Below, piece by piece: positions 8,574 to 17,597 of a stretch of 64,000 bases of DNA (position 1 is the stretch's first letter; the number at the start of each line of letters is the position of its first letter). The stretch is from Paraburkholderia hospita (GTDB lineage: Bacteria > Pseudomonadota > Gammaproteobacteria > Burkholderiales > Burkholderiaceae), in assembly GCF_002902965.1 (NCBI RefSeq), contig NZ_CP026106.1:124001-188000 (forward strand), in the 5' to 3' direction. The notes beneath the pieces were generated by a model, which saw nothing but the letters and a program-made list of their open reading frames with translations, did not search any database and was not told the origin of the DNA. The position numbers and the translations under genes were made by a program.

Positions 8574-9905
8574 ATGAGTCAGTCAATCACGCATGCCTAT
8601 GAGCCCGGCGAACCTGCCGCCGCGTATCAGGACGACAACGCGCTGTATCGCAAGGTTGCGTTGCGGATCGTGCCGTTTCTGTTTCTCTGCTACGTCATTT
8701 CGTTTCTCGACCGCATCAACATCGGCTTCGCGCAATTGCAGATGAAGCACGACCTCGGCTTCAGCGATGCGATGTACGGACTCGGCGCGGCCGTCTTCTA
8801 TATCGGTTATGTGCTGTGCGAAGTGCCGAGCAATCTATTGCTCGCGCGTTTCGGCGCGCGTCGCACGTTCACACGGATCATGCTGCTGTGGGGCGTTGCG
8901 TCGGTGTGCATGATGTTCGTGTCGCAGGCTTCGCATTTCTATCTGCTGCGCTTCATGCTCGGCGTGTTCGAAGCGGGTTTCTTTCCCGGCATCGTGCTGT
9001 ATCTGACGTACTGGTATCCGGCGCGGCGGCGTGCCGTGATCCTATCGATCTTCTTCGCAGGCGTCGCGGTGGCGGGCGTGCTCGGTGGCCTTATCTCCGG
9101 CTGGATCATGCGCGACATGGCGGGCGTGATGGGCCTGTACGGCTGGCAATGGATGTTCGCCATCGAAGGCGCGCCCGCTGTCGTGCTGGGACTGCTCGCA
9201 GCGTTCTGGCTCGTCGACGGCCCGCAGCATGCAGCGTGGCTCACACCGCAGGAAAAGGCGTATCTGATCGAGCAACGCGATGCAGAGCATCGGCCCGCGA
9301 ACTCGCATTCGTCGCGCGCGTTCATTGACGCATTGCGCAACCCGCGCGTCTATCTGTTCGCGTTCATCTACTTCTCGCTGACGTGCGCATCGTTGACGCT
9401 CAACTTCTGGATGCCGCTGATGATCCGCGACTTCGGCGTGCACGACGTGCTGTGGATCAGCCTGTACACGGTGATTCCGAACGCGATCGGCGCAGTGGGC
9501 CTGATTCTGATCGCGCGACATTCGGATCGTCATGGCGAGCGGCGCAAGCATTTCGCGGCGTGCACAATCGGCGGCGGTATCGCGCTTTCGCTGTTGACGC
9601 TGCATTTGAGCAGCTTTGCCGCGATGCTCGGCATTCTTTCGATAGCAGCCGTGCTGATCTTCGCCGCGCTGCCGATCTTCTGGACGGTGCCGTCCGGTTA
9701 TCTGTCGGGCAAGGCTGCGGCGGCGGGCATTGCGTTGATCAGCAGTATCGGGATTACGAGCGGCATCGTGAGCCCTTGGGTGATCGGTCTCATCAAGACG
9801 CATACGGGCAGCATGGATAACGCGCTGTATCTGCTGACGGCTTTGTTGTTCATGAGCGGTATCGCGCTGTTGCGCGGGGTGCCGGAGAAGCGGGTTGTGG
9901 GGTAG
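8574..9905 (+). CDS. MFS transporter, anion:cation symporter (ACS) type
   Basis: A 443-residue, 12-helix MFS protein of the ACS/phthalate-permease type. It has FLDRINIGFAQLQM at the end of helix 1, YVLCEVPSNLLLARFGARR in the helix 2-3 region and GVFEAGFFPGIVLYLTYWYP in helix 4-5. Such proteins import organic and aromatic acids with protons. The ATG at 8574 has CTGGAGAT upstream; an in-frame ATG at 8538 lacks this. It is the last gene of the operon starting at 5445 and probably imports the substrate of the monooxygenase. Confidence 0.9.
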   Translation: MSQSITHAYEPGEPAAAYQDDNALYRKVALRIVPFLFLCYVISFLDRINIGFAQLQMKHDLGFSDAMYGLGAAVFYIGYVLCEVPSNLLLARFGARRTFTRIMLLWGVASVCMMFVSQASHFYLLRFMLGVFEAGFFPGIVLYLTYWYPARRRAVILSIFFAGVAVAGVLGGLISGWIMRDMAGVMGLYGWQWMFAIEGAPAVVLGLLAAFWLVDGPQHAAWLTPQEKAYLIEQRDAEHRPANSHSSRAFIDALRNPRVYLFAFIYFSLTCASLTLNFWMPLMIRDFGVHDVLWISLYTVIPNAIGAVGLILIARHSDRHGERRKHFAACTIGGGIALSLLTLHLSSFAAMLGILSIAAVLIFAALPIFWTVPSGYLSGKAAAAGIALISSIGITSGIVSPWVIGLIKTHTGSMDNALYLLTALLFMSGIALLRGVPEKRVVG

Positions 9906-10530
9906 AACCACGGCGCCTCCTTGTCAACGTTCATGCGGCTCGCCGCATCCGCGCTCGCGACGTTATCTGTCGACGAGCGCGAATGCGCGGGCCGCTTCCA
10001 TCGTAATCACGACGCGATTTGCTTTGCCGGCATGCGTTCGACGTTATTTGCGACCGGAATCTTGATCGCAGGCGTCAGCAATTCAGTGCATTGCAAGCAA
10101 CTAACTGTCCGTCGGCGCGACGCCAACAGATGTAGACCTCGCTTACGGGGGGCTCCTGGCCCATCATTTAACGTATAGACGATTGCCATCAGTGTGCGAG
10201 GGAATCTGCTCAATCAGCTGACTATCTGCTCAAATCAGGTCACTATCTGCTCAAAACTCGTGATATCTGCTCATTCCATGGACGCGTAGGCACGCACTCC
10301 AGCCGCCGGAAAGCTCTTCGGCCAAGACGATGCCCCGGCGGTCGAGAGCTACGGGGCATCTTGGGCAATGACGCGGACTTCATCAACACGCCCGGGGAAG
10401 GGCTGGCCAGCCGCCCAACCCAATCCCCCCAAGCCTATGCGCCCTGCATCGCCTAATCCCGCGACTTCGCAAAAAACCATCCGTCAAGCATAAATGTCAC
10501 CAAAAAATAATAAGAATAGGCGGATATATG
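9906..10530. other. Gene-free stretch, likely remnant DNA, upstream of the siderophore locus
   Basis: No credible gene was found on either strand; short open frames lack ribosome-binding sites and family resemblance. Three things are visible: the direct-repeat array at 10204-10273, an imperfect hairpin at about 10321-10367 (GATGCCCC pairing with GGGGCATC), and GGCTGGCCAGCC near 10404. The last ~60 bases turn AT-rich and lead into the Fur box. The mixture looks like a decayed insertion site, but no transposase relic could be read. Confidence 0.4.
10204..10273 (+). repeat. Four direct repeats of ATCTGCTCA at 20-21 base spacing
   Basis: ATCTGCTCA occurs at 10204-10212, 10224-10232, 10245-10253 and 10265-10273, so the start-to-start distances are 20, 21 and 20 bases. 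Two copies extend further (CTATCTGCTCAAA). Repeats at two helical turns are typical of transposase-binding sites at the ends of some insertion sequences (IS21 and Tn7 types) or of a cooperative regulator site. The lack of a neighbouring transposase suggests a remnant end. Confidence 0.6.
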
Positions 10531-10532
10531 AT

Positions 10533-10547
10533 TGAGAATGATTCGCG
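10533..10547 (+). promoter_or_regulatory. Fur box upstream of orbS
   Basis: TGAGAAT-G-ATTCGCG fits the 7-1-7 Fur consensus (TGATAAT-N-ATTATCA) at most positions and lies 52 bases before the orbS start. In Burkholderia cenocepacia the orbS promoter is known to be Fur-repressed and independent of OrbS, and this matches. The -10 element could not be fixed by eye: TATGAT at 10527-10532 and TACGAT at 10550-10555 are both possible. Confidence 0.65.
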
Positions 10548-10598
10548 TTTACGATAGATTCGCTTCCATCTGACCGATAGCGACATGGAGACGATTCG

Positions 10599-11318
10599 AT
10601 GGCTGAATCAATGGCGAGGTTTGCAGCACGGATCGACCGTCATCCGGCGGCGTTCGCACAAGGCGCACTGGACGACATCGATTGCGAGCCGTCCGAAGCG
10701 CCCCGCGAAGCGCATTCAAGCTCAAGCGAAGAACGCGGCTGCGAAGGACTGCTGCTCGACGTGCTGATCGAAAACCGCCGCTCGCTGATCCAGCTTGCGC
10801 GGTCGTTCGTCGGCTGTTCGAGCCGTGCCGAGGATGTGGTCCACGACGTATTCATCAAGCTCACGGGCTTTTCGAACCAGGACGACGTGCGGCAGCCGCT
10901 CGCCTACGTGGCGCGCATGGTGCGCAACGCATCGATCGACGCGTGCCGCCGCCAGTCGCTCGAAAACACGTGGCACGCGTGCGAGGAAGATGGGCTCGAT
11001 GTGCCATCGCCCGAACCGTCGCCCGAGTCCGCGCTCGTCACACGCGACTCGCTGCGCCACGCGTTCGACGCCCTCGCGCAATTGCCCGAGCGCACGCGCA
11101 GCGCCTTCGAGCGCGTGCGTCTGCGCGAAGAGACCTTGCAGGAAACCGCGCGCGCCTTGAACGTTTCACAGACGCTCGTCCATTTCATGGTTCGCGACGC
11201 CGCGAAGCATTGCGCGGACTGCATGCATGCCGGCGCGCAAAACGTCGCGTACGCAAAGACGACGGGGCGCAGTAAAAAAAGCTGCGCGTCGAACGTCAAG
11301 CAGATGACGGCCTTGTGA
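10599..11318 (+). CDS. orbS: ECF sigma factor of the siderophore locus (OrbS/MbaS/PvdS type)
   Basis: A 239-residue sigma-70-family factor. After a ~45-residue N-terminal extension, region 2 contains LIQLARSFVGCSSRAEDVVHDVFIKL and AYVARMVRNASIDACRR, and region 4 contains LPERTRSAFERVRLREETLQETARALNVSQTLV. The ATG at 10599 has GGAG eight bases upstream. Position in front of the mbtH-like gene, the Fur box and three downstream promoters of one geometry identify it as the iron-starvation sigma that turns on the locus. The long N-terminal tail and Cys-rich C-terminal tail (CADCMH, KKSCASN) exceed a minimal ECF factor. Confidence 0.92.
   Translation: MAESMARFAARIDRHPAAFAQGALDDIDCEPSEAPREAHSSSSEERGCEGLLLDVLIENRRSLIQLARSFVGCSSRAEDVVHDVFIKLTGFSNQDDVRQPLAYVARMVRNASIDACRRQSLENTWHACEEDGLDVPSPEPSPESALVTRDSLRHAFDALAQLPERTRSAFERVRLREETLQETARALNVSQTLVHFMVRDAAKHCADCMHAGAQNVAYAKTTGRSKKSCASNVKQMTAL
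11273..11297 (+). promoter_or_regulatory. OrbS-type promoter for orbH operon
   Basis: TAAA (within TAAAAAAA) at 11273-11276 and CGTC at 11294-11297 are separated by 17 bases, exactly as in the two other promoters of this locus (20256-20280 and 20341-20365). It lies inside the last codons of orbS, so the operon promoter is embedded in the sigma gene. The -35 A-tract and -10 CGTC agree with the reported OrbS/PvdS promoter type. Confidence 0.72.
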
Positions 11319-11373
11319 ATTCACGAAGGCAAACGTTCAACTGCATCTCACCTGATACGCAAGCAGACACGAC

Positions 11374-11607
11374 ATGACCCAGAACACGCATCAAGACGCA
11401 CAGGACGACGTTCAATACACGGTCGTCATCAACGACGAAGAACAGTATTCGATCTGGCCGACGTTCCGCGACGTGCCCGCCGGCTGGCGCGAAGTCGGCG
11501 TGCGCGGGCCGAAGGCCGCGTGCCTCGAACATATCGAAAGCGTGTGGACCGACATGCGTCCCGCGAGTCTGCGCCGTCATATGGACGCAGCGCCGAATAC
11601 GCGCTGA
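11374..11607 (+). CDS. orbH: MbtH-like protein
   Basis: A 77-residue MbtH-family protein with all family hallmarks: [10 protein letters not shown] near 25-34, the VPAGWREVG loop and [21 protein letters not shown] at the end. MbtH proteins bind adenylation domains of NRPSs and are needed for their folding or activity; here the partners are OrbI and OrbJ. First gene of the OrbS-dependent operon. Confidence 0.95.
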   Translation: MTQNTHQDAQDDVQYTVVINDEEQYSIWPTFRDVPAGWREVGVRGPKAACLEHIESVWTDMRPASLRRHMDAAPNTR

Positions 11608-11747
11608 GCCGCGCGCTGCCGCCCTGCCAAAGCAGAGCGCATCCAAGATTCTCGCGCGCCACGAGCGCGCCGCGCGAGACCGTTCTTCGAGCCACGTCGA
11701 TGCGTTGTCAACGCATGATCGGCGCGGCCTGCCACTGAGGACACGTC

Positions 11748-12773
11748 ATGACAGCGTCTCTCCCGACACTCGACGACCTGCGCATCGAGCCCGGCCTGCC
11801 GACCATCGTTTCGCCGCGCATCGACAGGTCATTCACGCTCGAAGCCGCAGCGCCGCTATTGCGCGACATCGCGAACAACTGCATCGAGCGCGCAGGCGGC
11901 GTGCTGTTCACGGGCTTCGACGTGCCGTCGATCGACACGTTCCAGCAATTCGCCGCCTCGTTCGGCTCGCCGCTGATCGGCTATGAATTCGCGTCGACGC
12001 CTCGCAGCCAGGTCGAAGGCGCCGTGTACACGTCGACGGAATATCCGCCGCATCGCTCGATTCCGCTGCACAACGAGCAGTCGTACACGCGCGAATGGCC
12101 GATGCGCATCTGGTTCCATTGCGCGCTCGCCGCGCGTTCCGGCGGCGCGACGCCGATCGCCGACAGCCGCGCGATCTATCGCGCGCTCGACCCCGCGTTG
12201 ATCGAACGCTTCGCCCGACGCGAACTGCTGTACGTGCGCAACTTCGGCCAGGGACTCGATCTGCCTTGGCAACAGTCGTTCGGCACCGAAGACCCGCGCG
12301 CCGTCGATGCGATGTGCGCGGCGCGCGGCATCGATTGCGAATGGCGCGAAGACGACGACGGCGAACCGCTGCTGCGTACGCGCGAGCTTTGCCAGGCGGT
12401 TGCCGTGCATCCGCGCACGGGCGAGCGCGTGTGGTTCAATCAGGCGCATCTGTTCCATCTGTCCGCGCTCGATGAAGACATGCAGGAAGCGCTCGTCGAT
12501 GCAGTGGGTCTCGACAACGTGCCGCGCAACGTCTATTACGGCGACGGCGCGCCGCTCGAAGCGGACGCGCTCGCGGAGATTCGCGGTGTACTGGATCAAC
12601 AGCGCATCGTGTTTCCGTGGGCGGGCGGCGATGTGGTGATGCTCGACAACATGCTGACGGCACATGCGCGCGATCCGTTCGAAGGCCCGCGCAAGGTCGT
12701 CGTCGCGATGGCGGAAAGCTACAGCGTTCCAGCAAACGCACAAAGGTCCAAAACCTTCGCCACCGCTACATGA
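11748..12773 (+). CDS. orbG: TauD/SyrP-type 2-oxoglutarate dioxygenase (Asp beta-hydroxylase)
   Basis: A 341-residue non-heme Fe(II)/2-oxoglutarate oxygenase. The metal motif is HNE in IPLHNEQSYTREWP near 107-109, with the distal His in MLDNMLTAHARDPF near 300-305, followed by the Arg of GPRKVVVAM that binds 2-oxoglutarate. HxE rather than HxD is usual in the SyrP subgroup, which hydroxylates aspartate at the beta carbon. The second module of OrbI activates Asp and epimerises it, so this enzyme should supply the D-threo-beta-hydroxyaspartate iron ligand. Its stop lies four bases before the orbC start. Confidence 0.9.
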   Translation: MTASLPTLDDLRIEPGLPTIVSPRIDRSFTLEAAAPLLRDIANNCIERAGGVLFTGFDVPSIDTFQQFAASFGSPLIGYEFASTPRSQVEGAVYTSTEYPPHRSIPLHNEQSYTREWPMRIWFHCALAARSGGATPIADSRAIYRALDPALIERFARRELLYVRNFGQGLDLPWQQSFGTEDPRAVDAMCAARGIDCEWREDDDGEPLLRTRELCQAVAVHPRTGERVWFNQAHLFHLSALDEDMQEALVDAVGLDNVPRNVYYGDGAPLEADALAEIRGVLDQQRIVFPWAGGDVVMLDNMLTAHARDPFEGPRKVVVAMAESYSVPANAQRSKTFATAT

Positions 12774-12777
12774 TCCA

Positions 12778-13620
12778 ATGAAAAGCAGTTCCAACCTGGC
12801 ATTGTCGGCGCGTTCGCTGACGGTGGGATATCGCGATCACGTCGTGATCGATTCGCTCGACATCGACATTCGCGCGAATCGCGTGACCGCACTGTGCGGG
12901 CCGAACGGTTGCGGCAAGAGCACGCTGCTGCGCTCGCTCGCCGGTTTGCAGCCCGCGCTGGCGGGTGAGGTGACGGTCGCGGGCAAGGCGCTCGCGTCGT
13001 ATCGGCGGCGCGATCTCGCGCGCACGCTGACGATGCTCTCGCAGTTCAACCAGATTCCCGCCGGTCTTTCCGTGCGCGATCTGGTCGCGTACGGACGCTA
13101 CGCGCACGGCGGTTGGATGCGTGGCTTGTCGAAGGAAGATCGAGTGGCGATCGACGACGCGCTCGCGGCAGCCGGCATCGCCGACGATGCCGCGCGCGAT
13201 GTCGCCGCGCTCTCGGGCGGCGAGCGCCAGCGCGCGTGGATCGCGATGGCGCTCGCGCAACGCGCGCCCGTCGTGTTGCTCGACGAGCCGACCACGTATC
13301 TTGACATTCATCACCAGCTCGACATTCTCAGCGAACTGCGCCGGCTGAATCGCGAGCGCGGTCTGACGATCGTCTGGGTGCTGCACGATCTGAATCAGGC
13401 CGCTGCATACAGCGATGAAATCGTGTTGATGCGCGCTGGCCGCATCGTCGCGCAAGGCACGCCGGACGCGATCATCGACCCGCAGCATCTCGAAGCGACC
13501 TTCGGCGTGCCAATGCTGCGCATCGCGCATCCGCAGACGGGCGCGCCGATGTGCGTGCCCGCGCATGCGGAAAGCGACGAACTGGCAAGCGCGTCCGACG
13601 ACAAGGGCCTGGCCGCATGA
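12778..13620 (+). CDS. orbC: Ferric-siderophore ABC transporter ATPase
   Basis: A 280-residue FepC/FhuC-type ATPase: Walker A GPNGCGKST near residues 41-49, signature LSGGERQRAW near 144-153, Walker B VVLLDEPTTYLDIHHQ, and the H-loop in WVLHDLNQA. The ATG at 12778 lies four bases after the orbG stop. Its stop overlaps the orbD start in ATGA, implying translational coupling. With OrbD and OrbB it forms the inner-membrane importer. Confidence 0.93.
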   Translation: MKSSSNLALSARSLTVGYRDHVVIDSLDIDIRANRVTALCGPNGCGKSTLLRSLAGLQPALAGEVTVAGKALASYRRRDLARTLTMLSQFNQIPAGLSVRDLVAYGRYAHGGWMRGLSKEDRVAIDDALAAAGIADDAARDVAALSGGERQRAWIAMALAQRAPVVLLDEPTTYLDIHHQLDILSELRRLNRERGLTIVWVLHDLNQAAAYSDEIVLMRAGRIVAQGTPDAIIDPQHLEATFGVPMLRIAHPQTGAPMCVPAHAESDELASASDDKGLAA

Positions 13621-15743
13621 CCACGCTTGCCGCTAGAAAACGCATGCAGCGGGCGCAGACACGCGCGCTGCCGCGCTGGCGCGAGGCACAGCATAGCCGC
13701 GTCGGCATGCTGACGTTCGCGCTGCTCGCGGTGATTGCGATCGTCACCGCGTTGCGCCTCGCCCCGGATCTGTCGATGCTGCTGCACGCCGCAACGTCGA
13801 ATGCAGCGCATGACACCGACGAACACGCGCTCGCGCATGTGCTGCTGTTCAATTTGCATTTGCCGCGCGTGCTGGCCGCACTGGTGGCGGGTGGATGTCT
13901 CGGTGTGTCGGGTGCGCTGTTCCAGTCGCTGACGCGTAATCCGCTCGCGTCGCCGGATCTGCTCGGCATCACGGGCGGCGCGCAGCTTGGCCTGCTCGCC
14001 GCGATGCTGATACCCGCGCTGGCGGGCGCTGCTTCCGTGCCGCTGCTGTTCGGCTGCGGCCTGCTCGCCGCCGCGTGCGTCGCGGCGGCAGCGGGCGGCT
14101 GGCGCGCGACGCCGTTGCGCATGGTGCTCGCGGGCAGTGTCTGCATGCTGCTGTTCTCGGCGGTTTCGACGCTCACGCTCGCGTTCTTCGAGCAAAGCAT
14201 CGCGGGCGTCGCGCTGTGGGCGAGCGGCAGCCTTTATCAACCGGGCGCTGACGGACTTGTTACAGCGGTGCTGTGGCTGCTGTTGCCGCTCGCGGCGCTG
14301 CCCTTCGTCGTGCGTCCGCTCGATCCCATCGCGCTCGGCGACGACGCGGCGCTTGCCGTCGGCGTGCGCGTGGATGCAGCGCGCTTTTATGCGCTGCTCG
14401 TCGCGATCGGCTTCGCGAGCGTGGCGGTGAGTGTTGCAGGGCCGATGTCGTATGTCGGGTTGATCGCGCCGAACCTGTTGCGTCATCTGCGCGGCTCGCG
14501 CTCGACGCGACTTGCCGCACTCGCGCCGTTGTCCGCGCTGGTCGGCGCGCTGCTCGTGCTCGCAACCGATAGTGCCGTGCTCGCGCTCGATCTGGACGGC
14601 ACGCTGTCGACGGGGGTGGCGATCGCCGTCGTCGGCACGCCGCTGATGCTCGCGATGATCCGTCACGGCGGCGCATGGACCTCGGCGCTCACGCAAGCCG
14701 GGCACGCCCCCGCCCAATCGGCGCGCGGCCGTTTCGCTACATGGATCACGGGACTTTCCCCGCTTGGCGCTGGTTTGATCGTCGCTACTGTCGCGGCCAT
14801 TTCGATCTATGCCGCAGGCACGTTAGGCGAGACGTCGCTCGATCCGTCGCGCTGGCTCGCGGCATTGAACGGCAGCGACAGCGTCGCGCGCATGCTGCTC
14901 GATCTGCGTTTGCCGCGCGTGGTGTGCGCGTTGCTTGCGGGCGCGATGCTCGCGGCCAGCGGCGTGCTGATGCAAAGCGTCGTGCGCAATCCGCTTGCCG
15001 GGCCGGAAGTGCTCGGCGTCACGCAAGGCGCTTCACTCGCGACGCTCGTCGCGCTGCTGTTCTGGCCGCTCGCCGCGCACGCGACGATTGCGGTGTCGTC
15101 GCTGATCGGCGGCGGCGTCACGCTGGTCGCGATTCTCGCGCTGAACCGGCGCATGCGTTACGCGCCGCTTGCGGTCGCGTTGACGGGGCTGGTGGTCGGC
15201 ACGCTGTGGACGACGCTCGCGCAATGGGTGATCGTGCAGGAAAGCGTGCAGCCCGCGCGCTTTGTCGTGTGGCTGGTGGGCGGCACCTACGGGCGTAGCT
15301 GGAGCGATGTGCTCGCGCTGTTACCGTGGTGCGCGGTCGCGTTGCCTGCATTCGTGCTGCTGGCGCGTCCACTCGATCTGCTCGCACTCGGCGACGATCA
15401 GGCGGCATCACTCGGCTTGCCCGTCGCGCTGCTGCGTCCGCTTGCGCTGACGGTGGCCACCATCGTGGCCTGCGCGGCCGTTGCGGCTGTCGGGCCGATC
15501 GGCTTTGTCGGATTGATGGCGCCGCATCTTGCGGCATTGTTGGGGGGGCGCGCGCATCGCGTGCGCTTGTGGCTCGCGGCGACCTGTGGCGCGGCCATTC
15601 TCGCCGCTGCCGATATCGGCGCGCGCACGCTGCTCGCGCCGCGCGAAATTCCTGCGGGCGTGCTGACGGCTCTGATCGGCGCGCCGTATCTGCTCGCGTT
15701 GCTGATTGTGCAGGCAAGGCGCGAACGCAAGCGCGGACGATGA
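13617..15743 (+). CDS. orbD: Fused ferric-siderophore permease (FecCD x2, FhuB-like)
   Basis: At 708 residues this is twice the size of a single FecCD permease and contains two copies of the fold. Half 1 (about 30-370) has LPRVLAALVAGGCLGVSGALFQSLTRNPLA and GPMSYVGLIAPNLLRHL. Half 2 (about 385-700) has LPRVVCALLAGAMLAASGVLMQSVVRNPLAGP and GPIGFVGLMAPHLA. Such fusion occurs in FhuB. Each half should supply about ten membrane helices, so one polypeptide makes the whole channel. ATGA overlaps join it to orbC before and orbF after. Confidence 0.93.
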   Translation: MTTLAARKRMQRAQTRALPRWREAQHSRVGMLTFALLAVIAIVTALRLAPDLSMLLHAATSNAAHDTDEHALAHVLLFNLHLPRVLAALVAGGCLGVSGALFQSLTRNPLASPDLLGITGGAQLGLLAAMLIPALAGAASVPLLFGCGLLAAACVAAAAGGWRATPLRMVLAGSVCMLLFSAVSTLTLAFFEQSIAGVALWASGSLYQPGADGLVTAVLWLLLPLAALPFVVRPLDPIALGDDAALAVGVRVDAARFYALLVAIGFASVAVSVAGPMSYVGLIAPNLLRHLRGSRSTRLAALAPLSALVGALLVLATDSAVLALDLDGTLSTGVAIAVVGTPLMLAMIRHGGAWTSALTQAGHAPAQSARGRFATWITGLSPLGAGLIVATVAAISIYAAGTLGETSLDPSRWLAALNGSDSVARMLLDLRLPRVVCALLAGAMLAASGVLMQSVVRNPLAGPEVLGVTQGASLATLVALLFWPLAAHATIAVSSLIGGGVTLVAILALNRRMRYAPLAVALTGLVVGTLWTTLAQWVIVQESVQPARFVVWLVGGTYGRSWSDVLALLPWCAVALPAFVLLARPLDLLALGDDQAASLGLPVALLRPLALTVATIVACAAVAAVGPIGFVGLMAPHLAALLGGRAHRVRLWLAATCGAAILAAADIGARTLLAPREIPAGVLTALIGAPYLLALLIVQARRERKRGR

Positions 15744-16540
15744 ACATGTCCTCTGCTGCAAAGCCGTTTGCGTCGCTCGTCGCCGATACGCCGTTCGCCG
15801 CGTATGTTGAACGCGTGTGGCTCGGCGTGCCTGCTGAAACTTCAGACACCAGCGACGCCACACAAGTGCGCGTGCCGCTCACGCAACTCGTGACGCAGCG
15901 CGAAGCGATCCTCGATGCAATGCTCTTGCGCTACGGCGGCGATCCCGAACGTCATGCGCGCGCGCTGCTATCGCAGTGGAGCAAATACTATTTTGGCCTC
16001 GTGGTGCCCGCCGCGCTGGTGTCCGCGCTCGCCTTGCAGAGACCGCTCGACATGAACCCCGCGCGCTGCATGCTGTTGCTGCGCGAAGGCATGCCTGAAG
16101 CGCTGTATCTGCCGCACGATGCGCTCGCCGAGTCAACTGACGATCCCGCGCGGCGTTACGCATCGTTGATCGATGAGCATCTGCGTGGCGTGATCGACCT
16201 GCTCGCGAGCATGACGAAGATTGCGCCACGCGTGCTATGGAGCAACGTCGGCAATCTGCTGGACACATTGTTCGAGCAATGCGCGGCGATGCCGGGCGCG
16301 GCCCGCGACGCCACGTGGATGTTCGAATCGTGCGCGCTGTTCGGCGATGAGCCGAACCCGCTACGCGTGCCCGTGCGCAACGTCACGCCCCGCTCGGCGC
16401 TGCTGCCTGCGCCGTTTCGCACGCGACGTGTCTGCTGCGTGCGCTATGAAATACCCGGAGAAGATCAACTGTGTGCGAGTTGTCCGCTACTACTCACGAT
16501 GAGCGACGAAGACCTCGCGCGGCAAGAGGCAATACGATGA
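15740..16540 (+). CDS. orbF: FhuF-like siderophore-iron reductase
   Basis: A 266-residue protein ending with the FhuF-type [2Fe-2S] motif C232-C233-x11-C245-x2-C248. FhuF proteins reduce ferric hydroxamate siderophores in the cytoplasm so that iron is released. The rest is a FhuF-like N-terminal domain with [18 protein letters not shown] near 75-95. The start ATG at 15740 overlaps the orbD stop and its own stop overlaps orbB, so it sits inside the importer operon. Confidence 0.9.
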   Translation: MNMSSAAKPFASLVADTPFAAYVERVWLGVPAETSDTSDATQVRVPLTQLVTQREAILDAMLLRYGGDPERHARALLSQWSKYYFGLVVPAALVSALALQRPLDMNPARCMLLLREGMPEALYLPHDALAESTDDPARRYASLIDEHLRGVIDLLASMTKIAPRVLWSNVGNLLDTLFEQCAAMPGAARDATWMFESCALFGDEPNPLRVPVRNVTPRSALLPAPFRTRRVCCVRYEIPGEDQLCASCPLLLTMSDEDLARQEAIR

Positions 16541-17568
16541 AGCAGACGCTGCGGGCGACCGTATGCGCCGCGTGCCTCGCATTCTCGTGTTCCGCGAGCG
16601 CGGCAGGCGTGACACCCGCGCCTCGCGACACGGCCACGCTTGCGTGCACGTCGCTGTCCGCGAATCCGACTGTGACACAGGCGAGCGACGCGCTGCCCGC
16701 GCATCCTAAGCGCATCGTCGTACTCGAATTCCTGTTCGCCGAAGCGCTCCTTTCGCTCGACGTCACGCCTGCGGGTATGGTCGACACCGCGTTTTACCCG
16801 TCGTGGATCGGCTATGGCGTTGAACGCATGCAGTCGGTGCCCGACGTGGGCACGCGCCAGGAGCCGAGTCTCGAAGCGATTGCCGCGCTCGAGCCTGACC
16901 TGATCATCGGCGTCGGTTTCCGGCATGCGCCGATTTTCAGCGCGCTGCAATCGATCGCGCCGACCGTGCTGTTCCAGTTCAGCCCCGAGATGAAGCTCGA
17001 CGGCGCGCAGGCGACGCAGCTCGAATGGGCGCGCAGGATCTTCGATACGATCGGATGCATCACGGGGCGCACGGTGCAGGCGCAAGCCATCGAACGGCAG
17101 CTCGACGAAGGGTTGGCACGCGATGCAAAGCGTCTCGCCGATGCGGGCCGCACGCATGCCGATTTCGCGTTGTTGCAGGAGTTGGGTTTGCCCGACCGGT
17201 ACTGGGCCTATACGAGCAACAGCATGGCGGGCGGCGTCGCGCGGAAGCTGGGTGTGACGCTATGGCCTTCGAAGCCGACTCGCGAAGGCACGACCTATCT
17301 GACGTCGGAAGATTTCTTGAAGCGCCCGCAGACAAGTGTGTTGCTGACGAGCGCGACTGGCCCGGAAGTGAAGCTGGACGCGAAGCTCGATTCGCCTGTT
17401 TGGCGGTTTGTGCCTGCGCGGCGTGAAGGACGCGTGACGTTGGTCGAACGTAATGTGTGGGGTTTTGGTGGGCCGATGTCGGCGTTGAAGTTGTCGCATG
17501 CAATGACGGATGCGTTGCTTTCGATGCCGGCGGGTGCTTCGCAATTGGAAGCTTCCAAGTCGCGGTGA
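16537..17568 (+). CDS. orbB: Periplasmic ferric-siderophore-binding protein
   Basis: A 343-residue class III binding protein. The signal peptide is [20 protein letters not shown], cut near ASAAG. The core has [21 protein letters not shown], the domain-linking [17 protein letters not shown], and [21 protein letters not shown]. There is no lipobox, so it should be free in the periplasm. It delivers the ferric siderophore to OrbD/OrbC. The gene ends the ATGA-coupled chain; 30 bases after its stop the large inverted repeat begins. Confidence 0.92.
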   Translation: MKQTLRATVCAACLAFSCSASAAGVTPAPRDTATLACTSLSANPTVTQASDALPAHPKRIVVLEFLFAEALLSLDVTPAGMVDTAFYPSWIGYGVERMQSVPDVGTRQEPSLEAIAALEPDLIIGVGFRHAPIFSALQSIAPTVLFQFSPEMKLDGAQATQLEWARRIFDTIGCITGRTVQAQAIERQLDEGLARDAKRLADAGRTHADFALLQELGLPDRYWAYTSNSMAGGVARKLGVTLWPSKPTREGTTYLTSEDFLKRPQTSVLLTSATGPEVKLDAKLDSPVWRFVPARREGRVTLVERNVWGFGGPMSALKLSHAMTDALLSMPAGASQLEASKSR

Positions 17569-17597
17569 TGTTGTTGGTCGTTTGCTTTTGCTTTTGC

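Noticed and set aside
10204..10273. The ATCTGCTCA array as a CRISPR
   Set aside because: The repeat is 9 bases with spacers of 11-12 bases, far below CRISPR dimensions, and no cas gene is present.
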